Counted from the first letter of the stretch, positions 9,147 to 16,979 are shown. The stretch is 61,448 nucleotides of DNA from Bacillaceae bacterium Marseille-Q3522 (GCA_017898095.1 JAGKQJ010000004.1:1-61448), one strand, 5' to 3'. Notes: generated from the letters alone by a model not told the origin. Translations and numbers: made by a program.

Positions 9147-9899
9147 GTGATCATACAAATTAAGAACCTCCATAAATCTTATCGTAATAAACAAGTTTTA
9201 AATAATATTTCCTTTGAAGTAAAAGAGAATCAAATTATTGCCATATTAGGTCCTAATGGTGTAGGGAAAACGACATTATTAGAAGTGTTAATGACCTTAA
9301 AAAATTGGGATTCAGGGGAGATATCTATTCATGGGCTTGACTTAAAGAAAAAATCAAACTTAGCAAAAATTCGTTCAAATATTGGAGTTGTTTTCCAAGA
9401 GGGCGGGATGTACGCGTATTTAAAAATTGTCGAGATTCTTGATTTATTTGCTTCTTTTCACAATGTTGCGAAGGAAAGAATAGAGGAAATAATAAAAATA
9501 TTTTCCTTAGAATCGCATCTTCATGTTAAATATGAAAAATTATCCGGGGGTTGGAAAAAGCGAACTTTACTTGCTTGCGCTTTTTTAAACAATCCGAAAG
9601 TGTTATTTCTCGACGAACCTACTACCGGACTTGACCCGGAAGCAACGGATGATTTATGGAAGACGATTAAAAAGGCAAAAGATCAAGGGGTAACAGTTCT
9701 TTTATCTACACATTCATTGGAAGAAGTGGATATGTATGCAGACTATGCGCTTATACTAAAGGATAGTGCCATTGCCGAGCAGGGAAAACCAAAAGAATTA
9801 AAAAAGAAATATAACGCGCTTTATTTTAAAGAAGTATATTTCAAGATAATCAATAAGGAGGACACAGAGGATGAACAAATCGCTCATCAAGCTGAGTAA
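9147..9899 (+). CDS. ABC transporter ATP-binding protein (RiPP export/immunity)
   Basis: This is a complete nucleotide-binding domain of about 250 aa: Walker A GPNGVGKTT, signature LSGGWKKRTLLACA, Walker B VLFLDEPTTGLDPEA, and the H-loop in STHSLEE. The signature Gln is replaced by Trp (SGGW), a small oddity. The GTG start is preceded by AGGAAG. It pairs with the ABC-2 permease that overlaps its 3' end. Placed directly after the peptide-modifying genes, the pair most likely exports the finished peptide or protects the producer. A 104-bp gap with a small inverted repeat (9105-9123, ATAGGTT/AACCTAT) separates it from the biosynthetic genes. Confidence 0.9.
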   Translation: MIIQIKNLHKSYRNKQVLNNISFEVKENQIIAILGPNGVGKTTLLEVLMTLKNWDSGEISIHGLDLKKKSNLAKIRSNIGVVFQEGGMYAYLKIVEILDLFASFHNVAKERIEEIIKIFSLESHLHVKYEKLSGGWKKRTLLACAFLNNPKVLFLDEPTTGLDPEATDDLWKTIKKAKDQGVTVLLSTHSLEEVDMYADYALILKDSAIAEQGKPKELKKKYNALYFKEVYFKIINKEDTEDEQIAHQAE

Positions 9900-10605
9900 A
9901 TATGATTTTATCGTTTTCTTTCGCGAACCTTTTTTCGCCCTTCCAATATTAGTATTACCAGGCATTTTCTTTTTTATCTTCATGAAGATTTTTAGTGTGC
10001 AACTTGGCGGCTCAGAAAATTTTGGCCCTTATATTCCGATATATGCGTTATTAATTTCGTTTTTAGTTTTATTTTTTAATATCGGATTGCAATATGTGAC
10101 GGAAAAAGAGAGAGGAATACATAAACGACTTGTTCTTTCGTCTGTCAGTATCTATCAAATTATCTTCACCTATATCATAAGAGGAGTCCTACTATCCTTG
10201 TTAGGATTTATTGAAATTTTAGCAATCGGAATATTTGTATTTCATACAAAAGTGACGGATCAGATGATTTTATTTATTCTCACCTTTATGATGATCATTG
10301 GTATTACTTTATTATTTAGCTTATCGACGCATAATTTATTTAAGAATTCCAGGCAGGTTTTGCCTTATACCATTATTATGTTTCAGTATGTACTATTTGG
10401 TTCCGGTTTAATGTTTCCAACGGATGGGATGCCAAGTTATTTGAAATTCTTAGTTGATATAAATCCTTTTTATCACATGAAAGAAGTCCTTCTAGGTGTA
10501 TGGAATTGGACTGGTGTTGAACTTGTGAATGTGCTTTATTTGGGATTTATTGTCATCTTATGTCTTGGCCTAATTTTCCTAAAAGCACGTTCAAAAGAAT
10601 ATTAA
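9871..10605 (+). CDS. ABC-2 type transporter permease (RiPP export/immunity)
   Basis: The 244-residue protein has about six hydrophobic segments (for example FFALPILVLPGIFFFIF, ALLISFLVLFFNIGL and VLYLGFIVILCLGLIFL). The stretch NPFYHMKEVLLGVWNW near the end matches the 'NP....i.....g' region of ABC-2 permeases. It starts inside the ATPase gene, preceded by AAGGAGG, so the two are co-translated. As a plasma-membrane partner of the ATPase it would form a drug/peptide exporter. Substrate assignment to the azole peptide comes only from gene order. Confidence 0.85.
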   Translation: MNKSLIKLSKYDFIVFFREPFFALPILVLPGIFFFIFMKIFSVQLGGSENFGPYIPIYALLISFLVLFFNIGLQYVTEKERGIHKRLVLSSVSIYQIIFTYIIRGVLLSLLGFIEILAIGIFVFHTKVTDQMILFILTFMMIIGITLLFSLSTHNLFKNSRQVLPYTIIMFQYVLFGSGLMFPTDGMPSYLKFLVDINPFYHMKEVLLGVWNWTGVELVNVLYLGFIVILCLGLIFLKARSKEY

Positions 10606-11168
10606 AAAGTGTAGTTGAAAAGGGATGCTGTACTTAGATATAGGTGTAGTGACAGGGTTACTGCTCTAGACCACAAAGTATTATTCTCATCCTTTAATCA
10701 ATAGATTACACTCAATGGTAAAGGAAGTTGTTTTGTATGTATGCTATTTTGCGGCTACTTATTATTCTTTTAAGCGGAATGTGGAAGGGGAATAAAGTGC
10801 CGCACCGGTTACCGGCTGTTGAGCGAAAAGCCCAATGTCTGTGAAAACAACAGGAAAAATGTATGTCGCAATTCAATTGTTCGCGCAGTTTTTTAAGAAG
10901 GAATCCATTTTTTAAGTGGGTTCCTTTTTTATAAAAAATAAGTAAATTTTATTTCAACGCCACTTTACGTTTTTCATAAAATTACCCTTTTCTTGATAAA
11001 ATCAAAGGTTCTTTAAACAAGTTTTTATCCAGTTTCATCACGAGGCGGAACCGTCGTCAGTTTCTGCTCAACCTTTTCATTTTCGAACCGGCGGCACCCT
11101 CTTGCTTTAACCTGCCTTTTCCCAAACGGGGGATGTTTTTTGTTGCACAACCGGCATCCCTTGTATAT
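10606..11168 (+). other. Intergenic region with a possible 34-residue hydrophobic ORF
   Basis: The only candidate gene is a short frame from ATG 10737 (AAGGAAG 9 bases upstream) encoding a peptide that begins MYAILRLLIILLSGMWK. Its hydrophobic start could be a membrane anchor, but no family is recognised and it may be chance. It ends before the terminator at 10898. No thiopeptide-like precursor with a Cys/Ser/Thr-rich core is seen here. Confidence 0.25.
10898..10930. terminator. Rho-independent terminator
   Basis: A ten-base stem (AAGGAATCCA with TGGGTTCCTT, one G-T pair) around a 9-base loop is followed by a T run on the plus strand. The A-rich left flank gives it terminator character on the other strand too. 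It closes the exporter transcript. Confidence 0.75.
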
Positions 11169-11193
11169 AATGTATATAAAGTATATATACATT
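11169..11193. promoter_or_regulatory. Palindromic operator of the GntR/YtrA-like regulator
   Basis: A perfect inverted repeat, AATGTATATA-N5-TATATACATT, lies 20 bases upstream of the regulator start and is embedded in TATATAA-like promoter sequence. YtrA-subfamily regulators bind such GTATATA-type palindromes, so autorepression is the simplest reading. The palindrome is seen directly; the binding protein is inferred. Confidence 0.65.
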
Positions 11194-11213
11194 ATTGCAA
11201 AAGAGGTATTTGT

Positions 11214-11591
11214 ATGCAAATCATCATTTCCAATCATTCGAAAGAGCCTATTTACGGGCAAATCTATGAACAAATAAAGAAGCATATTCTGACGAATGAA
11301 CTGCAGGCCGGGCAGCCTTTGCCGTCCATGCGCCAATTAGCGAAAGATTTAGACATCAGCGTCATTACAACAAAACGTGCCTATGAAGAGCTTGAAAAAA
11401 AAGGCTTTATTTACTCGGTAGTCGGCAAGGGTTCCTTTGTGACGGAACAAAATAAGGAAATGATTCTGGAAAGAAAAAGAAAGGTAATCGAAGAGCAGTT
11501 GACGGCCGCCATCCAAAACAGCAAAGAAATTGGCATGGAATTAGCGGAATTAAAAGCACTGCTTACCTTGTTATATAAGGAGGACGCGTGA
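11214..11591 (+). CDS. GntR-family transcriptional regulator, YtrA-like (125 aa)
   Basis: The ATG at 11214 follows AGAGG; an upstream in-frame extension would cover the operator and is rejected. The protein has a GntR winged helix: EPIYGQIYEQIKKHILTNEL, then LPSMRQLAKDLDISVITTKRAYEELEKKGF, followed by a short helical C-terminal tail with no ligand domain, which defines the YtrA subfamily. Such repressors control adjacent ABC transporter genes and are lifted by envelope-active antibiotics or amphipathic peptides. The next gene's start overlaps its stop, giving a regulator-ATPase-permease operon like ytr or pmt. Confidence 0.88.
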   Translation: MQIIISNHSKEPIYGQIYEQIKKHILTNELQAGQPLPSMRQLAKDLDISVITTKRAYEELEKKGFIYSVVGKGSFVTEQNKEMILERKRKVIEEQLTAAIQNSKEIGMELAELKALLTLLYKEDA

Positions 11592-12472
11592 TGGAAAATG
11601 TGGTTGAACTGCATCATATTCATAAAGCTTTGCAAGGATTTGCCCTGAAAGATGTTTCTTTTTCGGTTAAGAAAGGGTTTGTGACAGGGTTCATCGGCGG
11701 TAACGGGGCGGGAAAATCGACAACTATCAGGTTAATGATGAATTTATTGCAACCGGACAGCGGGACGATTTCCCTCTTTGGCTTGGATTATAAAAAGCAT
11801 GAAAAAGACATCAAACAGCAAATTGGCTTTGTGTTTGATCACAATATTTTTTATGAGAATATTTCCTTGGCCGAAATGAAGAACATAATCAAGCCGGCCT
11901 ATAAAAACTGGGACGATGCGCTCTTTCATCAATATGCGGACATATTTGAACTGCCGCTAAAGAAAAAGATCAGAACATTTTCAAAAGGGATGATGATGAA
12001 GGCTTCTTTAACGATGGCGTTATCCCACTATGCCAAGCTCATTATCATGGATGAACCAACATCGGGATTGGATCCAATCTTTCGCAGAGAACTGCTGGAC
12101 GTCCTTCATGATCTTATGCAGGACGGCGAAAGAACGATTTTCTTTTCGACGCATATTACAACCGATCTGGATCGGATCGCCGATTATATCACCTTTATCC
12201 ATCATGGACAGCATATTTTTACAAAAAAATATTATCAAATTGAAGAAGAGTATGCGCTTGTGAAAGGGGACACGAGTCTGCTTGACCGAGATACGGAGCA
12301 GGAATTTATCGCGATTCGGAAATCCAATCATGGCTTTGCAGCATTAACGGCGAATAAACAGCGTACGGAAAAAATTTTTGGCAATACGGTGATGCTGGAG
12401 AAGCCAACGCTGGAAGAGATTATGTTATATACAAAGAAAGGAAACGATCAATATGTGGAACCTCGTTTATAA
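11591..12472 (+). CDS. ABC transporter ATP-binding protein in YtrA-type operon (293 aa)
   Basis: Walker A GGNGAGKSTT, Walker B LIIMDEPTSGLDP, and a signature altered to FSKGMMMKASL (SKGM instead of SGGQ), as in many antibiotic/peptide-sensing YtrB- or PmtA-like ATPases. The ATG at 11591 overlaps the regulator stop and is 6 bases from AAGGAGG, so it is preferred over the GTG at 11588. The C-terminal extension of about 80 residues is usual for this subfamily. It powers the permease encoded next, probably for export or sensing of membrane-active compounds. Confidence 0.88.
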   Translation: MENVVELHHIHKALQGFALKDVSFSVKKGFVTGFIGGNGAGKSTTIRLMMNLLQPDSGTISLFGLDYKKHEKDIKQQIGFVFDHNIFYENISLAEMKNIIKPAYKNWDDALFHQYADIFELPLKKKIRTFSKGMMMKASLTMALSHYAKLIIMDEPTSGLDPIFRRELLDVLHDLMQDGERTIFFSTHITTDLDRIADYITFIHHGQHIFTKKYYQIEEEYALVKGDTSLLDRDTEQEFIAIRKSNHGFAALTANKQRTEKIFGNTVMLEKPTLEEIMLYTKKGNDQYVEPRL

Positions 12473-13061
12473 AGATCTTGTTTTGCAGAAAAAAACCTTG
12501 CTGATTCTGCTTCCGTTGCTATTCGTCTATTTATTTGTCGGCACTTCCACTATTTGGGTGGGGATTTTATTTTGTATTGCGGTCATTATGCAGGCGTTTT
12601 TTATGGATGAAAAATCGTCGATCCATCTTTTATGGAATGCTTTGCCTTATACTCGAAAAGAAATTGTCAGTTCCAAATATATAGGGGCATGTGTATTCAC
12701 CTGCCTGATTTTGTTGCCTATTTTTATCGGGAATTGGCTAATTCATGGAGAAATCATGCAATGGAAGCAATTGCTGTTCATTATCAGCGCGGTTACGTTG
12801 TTTCTTTCTTTCGCTTTTCCATTTTCTTATCTGTTTAAAAGCCAGTATTTGATGATTGCTTTTATTGCACTGTTTGTCCTTTATTTGCTTGTTATTAATA
12901 CCTTTCTTCCTGACTTGAATGACAGATTAAGAGCGGCTGTTCGGACGGTTCTGGCTTTGGACGATTTTCAGCTGTATTTGGGAACCATTCTATCCGTCAC
13001 GACGCTCTATCTCTTATCGTGGCTGCTTTCGATCCGTATTTATAGCCAGAAAGTATTTTAA
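12453..13061 (+). CDS. ABC-2 family permease (202 aa)
   Basis: There are about six transmembrane segments over 202 residues (LLILLPLLFVYLFVG, IWVGILFCIAVIMQAFF, CVFTCLILLPIFIGNWL, LFIISAVTLFLSFAFPF, MIAFIALFVLYLLVI, LGTILSVTTLYLLSWL). The layout 'MDEKSS...LWNALPYTRKEIVSSKY' matches the ABC2_membrane_5/YtrC-PmtB-like permeases, where a short cytoplasmic L-P-x-x-R motif follows the second segment. The start lies inside the ATPase gene with a weak AAAGGAAA site. It forms a membrane complex with the upstream ATPase under the GntR regulator. Confidence 0.82.
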   Translation: MWNLVYKDLVLQKKTLLILLPLLFVYLFVGTSTIWVGILFCIAVIMQAFFMDEKSSIHLLWNALPYTRKEIVSSKYIGACVFTCLILLPIFIGNWLIHGEIMQWKQLLFIISAVTLFLSFAFPFSYLFKSQYLMIAFIALFVLYLLVINTFLPDLNDRLRAAVRTVLALDDFQLYLGTILSVTTLYLLSWLLSIRIYSQKVF

Positions 13062-13658
13062 AACGTTACGCGATACAGGGAGTAGAAGACAGTTCAAGTT
13101 TGACGATAGATGGAGCAAATTTCATATCAGCCGGGAAAAGCCTGAAAAAATCTATCATTGAAATATCCGTCCGATTTAATCAAACGTTTGATTGAAGGGA
13201 GGGAGGCTGAAGATGAACAGAAAGGAAAGGCTTGAAAAAGAATTTTCCATCTATTCGGTACAGGGAATAACGACAATTGGGAAAGGAATTACGCGTTCCA
13301 TGATTCTTTTTCGATGATGCCGATAATAGGCACGGCTTCGATTCTTATTATGCGGCTTCACTGCCATCAACTCCGTTTTCCGGGTTTCTGCCGGGTGTGA
13401 TCAGCCCCTCCTTTTCCCAATGGTCGATACCATAATCATAACAAAAGCTTAGTGCTCATGCAGACTTTCTTGTTTTTTACACCTTAATATACGATGAATT
13501 TTAATTGATTTAAAAAGGTGCAAATTGCAGCGATAATTAATATGTTTTATCCATAATGGATAAAACAAATAAAATAATTCTCTTTATTTGAAAAATACCT
13601 ATTTCCCTGATATTCTAAAAGCAGAAATTTTAAATTCACTGCAGAATAGGGGGGAGAC
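13062..13658 (+). other. Intergenic region with decayed sequence and one 34-codon ORF
   Basis: No intact gene is recognised. A short frame at 13213-13317 (MNRKERLEKEFSIYSVQG...) has a strong GGGAGG site and sits just after a perfect palindrome. The peptide faintly resembles the first helix of a TetR regulator, but it stops after 34 codons and nothing coherent follows. I read it as a possible remnant only. Confidence 0.3.
13178..13193. promoter_or_regulatory. Perfect 16-bp palindrome, TetR-type operator candidate
   Basis: AATCAAACGTTTGATT is a perfect palindrome 19 bases ahead of a short ORF with a strong ribosome site. Symmetric operators of this size are typical of TetR-family autoregulators. 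The regulator itself appears to be missing or truncated. Confidence 0.4.
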
Positions 13659-14411
13659 ATGTATAGCCGTAACGAAGTCGGAACGCTAAAAAAGGGTTTG
13701 GATATTTTTCAATTAATCTTAGAGCAACCTGGTTTATCTACTCATGAAATCATCGAAAAGCTTCAGTTAAATCAAAGCACTGCCTACCGGTTAGTAAGCA
13801 CGTTAGAACAGAACCAGTTTATCATGAAAAACAAACAGAATCGTTATGAAGTATCGGATATTCTCACTTCAAAGCTTCTGCAAAGGAACCAGAAAAAATA
13901 CTATCCAATCATGTGGCGATCTGTTTCTTTTATGGATGAGTTAAGTACGAAATCCGGAGAGACGTCTTATGTCGGGATTCTGCAAGGAACAGAAATGGTC
14001 ATATCACAGGCAGTCCAAGGGAAATATGCTACGAGAACTCACCATGAAATCGGTGACCGTATTTCCCTTCATACAGATGCAATCGGCAAGTGTCTTTTAG
14101 CTTTTCAGGATAAGAAAGAGCAGAAGCGTATTATGGACAATTTGATTTTAGATAAAAAAACAGATAATACGATTGTCTCCCTTGATCTACTTTATAAAGA
14201 ATTGGATCAAATTAGAAAGAACGGCTACTCATTAGATAATGAGGAGGGGGAAGTCGGTGTCAGATGTGTAGGGGCACCGATTTATAAAGAGAATGAAGTA
14301 ATTGCTGCTGTTGCAATAGCGGGCCCTTCCGTTCGCATGAGTATAGAAAAAGATGCCGCTCATATTAATATGGTAAAAGCTTGTGCTAATGCTATTTCAG
14401 AAACAATCTGA
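13659..14411 (+). CDS. IclR-family transcriptional regulator (250 aa)
   Basis: The N-terminal winged helix is complete (TLKKGLDIFQLILEQPGLSTHEIIEKLQLNQSTAYRLVSTLEQ), followed by the IclR effector-binding domain with TSYVGILQGTEMVISQAV, HTDAIGKCLLAF and VRCVGAPIYKENEVIAAVAI. The length is normal for the family. The ATG is preceded by a very strong GGGGGGAGA site. IclR proteins usually regulate catabolic operons in response to small aromatic or keto acids. No neighbouring catabolic operon is apparent, so the target is unknown; yfkM downstream is separated by a repeat and probably independent. Confidence 0.92.
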   Translation: MYSRNEVGTLKKGLDIFQLILEQPGLSTHEIIEKLQLNQSTAYRLVSTLEQNQFIMKNKQNRYEVSDILTSKLLQRNQKKYYPIMWRSVSFMDELSTKSGETSYVGILQGTEMVISQAVQGKYATRTHHEIGDRISLHTDAIGKCLLAFQDKKEQKRIMDNLILDKKTDNTIVSLDLLYKELDQIRKNGYSLDNEEGEVGVRCVGAPIYKENEVIAAVAIAGPSVRMSIEKDAAHINMVKACANAISETI

Positions 14412-14464
14412 CATTCCCATTTGTATTCATTTTTGGAAATGCAACAAGCTAATAAAGGTGAGGT

Positions 14465-14518
14465 TTTATCGCAGATTAAGGGGCAGTAGAACCCCCATTG
14501 AAGGAAGTTTCACTTTAT
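14465..14518 (+). repeat. Internally deleted copy of the 327-nt structured element
   Basis: The 54 bases begin TTTATCGCAGATTAAGGGGC and end GGAAGTTTCACTTTAT. Both ends match those of the larger element at 42031-42357 (opposite strand), but only about 54 bases remain, joined through an A-CCCCC stretch. Matching termini with a missing middle are what a non-autonomous mobile element or deletion derivative leaves behind. It lies 25 bases upstream of the yfkM start, so it may affect that promoter or leader. Confidence 0.7.
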
Positions 14519-14543
14519 AATAATATTTTTCAGGAGGATCAAC

Positions 14544-15056
14544 ATGAGTAAAAAAATCGCAACTGTTATTACAAATTTGTTTGAGGACGTTGAATTTACC
14601 GGACCTGCTGATGCATACAAAGAAGCAGGCCATGAAGTGGTAACAATTGATTTGGAAGCAGGAAAAGAAATCGAAGGCAAACATGGCACGAAAGTAACTA
14701 TTGATCAATCGATTGATCAGGCAAATGCTGCTGATTTCGATGCGCTTCTTATTCCTGGAGGTTTTTCACCTGATTTACTTCGTGCAGATGACCGCTTTGG
14801 TGAATTTGCCAAAGAATTTGTTCAAGCAGGCAAACCTGTATTTGCGATTTGCCATGGTCCGCAAGTGTTAATTGACACAGATTTATTAAAAGGTGTCGAT
14901 ATCACTGGTTATCGTTCTATCCGTAAAGATTTGAAAAACGCTGGTGCTAACTACAAGGATGAGGAAGTCGTTATTAGCAACAATATTGTCACAAGCCGTA
15001 CACCTGATGATATTCCTGCATTCAATCGTGAAGCTTTAAAGCTGCTTGCTGAATAA
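14544..15056 (+). CDS. yfkM: DJ-1/PfpI family general stress protein YfkM-like
   Basis: A 170-residue PfpI/DJ-1 protein: DALLIPGGFSPDLLR, then the nucleophile elbow AICHGPQVL with the catalytic Cys, and an Asp/Glu-rich end. The family includes proteases, chaperones and protein/nucleotide deglycases acting on methylglyoxal adducts; Bacillus YfkM (general stress protein 18) is the closest recognisable member. The ribosome site is AGGAGG. The gene is monocistronic, with its own terminator downstream. A short repeat (14465-14518) occupies the leader. No clear SigB promoter was found by eye. Confidence 0.9.
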   Translation: MSKKIATVITNLFEDVEFTGPADAYKEAGHEVVTIDLEAGKEIEGKHGTKVTIDQSIDQANAADFDALLIPGGFSPDLLRADDRFGEFAKEFVQAGKPVFAICHGPQVLIDTDLLKGVDITGYRSIRKDLKNAGANYKDEEVVISNNIVTSRTPDDIPAFNREALKLLAE

Positions 15057-15138
15057 TCTACTTTCAGCAACCATCCGGGGGAAATAGGAATACCACCTGT
15101 AATTCCTCTGGATGCGGATTATTCACGAAAAAATAAAC

Positions 15139-15190
15139 AATCTGTTATAGTTTGCCAAGAATGATTCGGCATTCTATAACAGATTTTTTT
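15139..15190 (+). terminator. Terminator of yfkM
   Basis: The twelve-base stem AATCTGTTATAG / CTATAACAGATT has a 23-base loop and is followed directly by a T run. Confidence 0.85.
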
Positions 15191-15280
15191 ATATACGCGG
15201 GTATGCTCCATTACTCAGTTAGTCAGCTGAATCGGTAAATCTTTTTTACTAATTAAACTGCCTGATAAATCCGAAACGTC

Positions 15281-15407
15281 CCCTCCAAAATAGCGAATCA
15301 AGGTGAAAAAAAGATTTGGAGGGAGCATGTTTCTGAAAAATTCTTCGTTCTATTCCCTATTTTGCTGCTGGATAAATCCTGCAAATCCAGTCATTGAAAA
15401 ATGCTAA
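15281..15407 (+). other. Possible 26-codon ORF with ribosome-site-sequestering hairpin
   Basis: CCCTCCAAA (15281-15289) is complementary to TTTGGAGGG (15315-15323), and the right arm contains the GGAGGG ribosome site of ATG 15327. The short frame (MFLKNSSFYSLFCC..., ending in a Cys) stops at 15407. The hairpin would hide the ribosome site. Both features are seen directly, but there is no evidence that the peptide is made. It lies in an otherwise empty stretch between yfkM and the tRNA cluster. Confidence 0.25.
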
Positions 15408-15502
15408 AACTAAATACACATTACCCGGTGGGGACACAAACTGCGGATGAAAATATTATTTTCGTATCAAATAGTAAGAAAATAAAAAAAATAAATTTCT
15501 GC

Positions 15503-15532
15503 TTTACTTTTAGTGGACAAACAAGCTATAAT
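15503..15532 (+). promoter_or_regulatory. Candidate promoter of the tRNA cluster
   Basis: A TTTACT hexamer is followed after 18 bases by TATAAT (15527-15532), about 35 bases ahead of the first tRNA. The -10 box is perfect; the -35 box is moderate. Confidence 0.5.
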
Positions 15533-15565
15533 AACATTTGTCAGTCTAAATGAGAGTAAGGTTTT

Positions 15566-15637
15566 GGCCCGTTGGTCAAGCGGTTAAGACACCGCCCTTT
15601 CACGGCGGTAACACGGGTTCGAATCCCGTACGGGTCA
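15566..15637 (+). tRNA. tRNA-Glu (anticodon TTC)
   Basis: A seventy-two-base cloverleaf: acceptor GGCCCGT/ACGGGTC, anticodon loop with TTC between CCGCC and GGCGG arms, and T-arm ACGGGTTCGAATCCCGT. CCA is not encoded. First of five tRNAs. Confidence 0.95.
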
Positions 15638-15714
15638 CTATTGATCATGTTAAGGATGGCATGTTAACGATCGGCATCCTGTCGCAATACATGCACGAGT
15701 TCATCCTGCACAGT

Positions 15715-15787
15715 GGAGGATTAGCTCAGCTGGGAGAGCATCTGCCTTACAAGCAGAGGGTCGGCGGTTCGATCCCGTCATCCTCCA
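15715..15787 (+). tRNA. tRNA-Val (anticodon TAC)
   Basis: The cloverleaf has acceptor GGAGGAT/ATCCTCC, anticodon TAC in CTGCCTTACAAGCAG, and a T-loop GGTTCGATCCC region. A spacer of about 77 bases separates it from tRNA-Glu. Confidence 0.95.
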
Positions 15788-15861
15788 TCAAAGGAAATGC
15801 TGAAGGTGATACCGGCAGCAAAAATATTTTAAAGAATATTACCGACTTTCATTTTATATAA

Positions 15862-15937
<76 letters not shown>

Positions 15938-15948
15938 CCATCTTAACT

Positions 15949-16032
15949 GGAGGGGTAGCGAAGTGGCTAAACGCGGCGGACTGTAAATCCGCTCCTTCGG
16001 GTTCGGCAGTTCGAATCTGCCCCCCTCCACCA
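15949..16032 (+). tRNA. tRNA-Tyr (anticodon GTA)
   Basis: A class II tRNA with a long variable arm (CTCCTTCGGGTTCGGC region); acceptor GGAGGGG/CCCCTCC with encoded CCA and anticodon GTA in GGACTGTAAATCC. Confidence 0.95.
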
Positions 16033-16095
16033 TTTGCATAAAATAAGGAACATCGGGTAAACTATTCTTACAGTGGTTCTATTATTTCTATATAT

Positions 16096-16167
16096 TGGGC
16101 TATAGCCAAGCGGTAAGGCAACGGACTTTGACTCCGTCATTCGTTGGTTCGAATCCAGCTAGCCCAG
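16096..16167 (+). tRNA. tRNA-Gln (anticodon TTG)
   Basis: The acceptor is TGGGCTA/TAGCCCA with discriminator G, and the anticodon TTG lies in CGGACTTTGACTCCG. It starts with U as usual for tRNA-Gln. Last gene of the cluster. Confidence 0.95.
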
Positions 16168-16194
16168 TCATTTTTAAGATGATATATATCCTGT

Positions 16195-16230
16195 AACAAC
16201 TTCTGCAAACCGCTGTAGAAGTTGTTTTAC
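16195..16230. terminator. Shared terminator between tRNA cluster and RpiR gene
   Basis: A ten-base stem (AACAACTTCT/AGAAGTTGTT) is followed by TT on the plus strand, with an A-rich left flank. It lies between convergent transcripts and directly at the 3' end of the minus-strand regulator. Confidence 0.75.
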
Positions 16231-16979
16231 TTTGTTTTTATAATCTTTTTTAAATAATATTCAAAAATCAAATCAATTAATACGGCAATAATAGACCTTG
16301 CTGTTAAATCATAGCCTGCGAAAATAACACGTTTTATATCAGCGCTAATCGTATTTCTAACGATTTTAGACAGAGAGCTGCCAGCAGAATTAGTAATTGC
16401 TAATGTATCAACATTTTTAAACCTAATTTTATCTGCGGCTTTCACAATGGTTTTTGTTTCACCGCTTGATGATATAAAAACAACAAGATCATGAGGCTGA
16501 ATCATATTTGGGAGAAGGTCAATGATATGAGACTCATATACATAAGAAGTTGGTTTATTGACCTGCATAAAAAGCTTGCTAAAATACTCACCAAGCATTT
16601 TCGATAACCCAACTCCGACAATCAGGATTCGGTTTGCATGATGTAATTGCTCACTAATCACTTCTAAATCATTCTCTTTCAGAGATGACAATATTCTTTC
16701 CATGTCCATTTTGTAACTTTCAAAAATACTTTGGTGAATAGGGATATCCGTTTCTTCAATGTTTTTAAGAATAAATTTAAACTCTGAAAAACCATCTAAA
16801 TGTAACTTGTGGCACATACGGACAATTGTTGTTGTACTTACATTATTACTTTCTGCCATCGCAGTGAGAGATTGTTGTTTTGCGGCTGCAAGATTGTTTT
16901 CGACATAATAAAGAACATGCTTTTCTGAAAAAGTCAACTCTCCGATATGCTGTGAAAATCTATCAAGAACCCTTCCCAT
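16227..16979 (-). CDS. RpiR/MurR-family transcriptional regulator with SIS domain
   Basis: The N-terminal RpiR helix-turn-helix is clear (LTFSEKHVLYYVENNLAAAKQQSLTAMAESNNVSTTTIVRMCHKL), followed by a SIS sugar-phosphate domain (RILIVGVGLSKMLGEYFSKLF and LVVFISSSGETKTIVKAADK). At 250 aa the length is normal. It is transcribed away from the PTS operon, the classical layout of a local regulator. RpiR proteins sense phosphosugars, which fits a PTS that delivers a phosphorylated substrate. A palindromic site in front of the PTS gene (17165-17185) is a reasonable operator. Confidence 0.92.
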   Translation of the reverse strand: MGRVLDRFSQHIGELTFSEKHVLYYVENNLAAAKQQSLTAMAESNNVSTTTIVRMCHKLHLDGFSEFKFILKNIEETDIPIHQSIFESYKMDMERILSSLKENDLEVISEQLHHANRILIVGVGLSKMLGEYFSKLFMQVNKPTSYVYESHIIDLLPNMIQPHDLVVFISSSGETKTIVKAADKIRFKNVDTLAITNSAGSSLSKIVRNTISADIKRVIFAGYDLTARSIIAVLIDLIFEYYLKKIIKTK

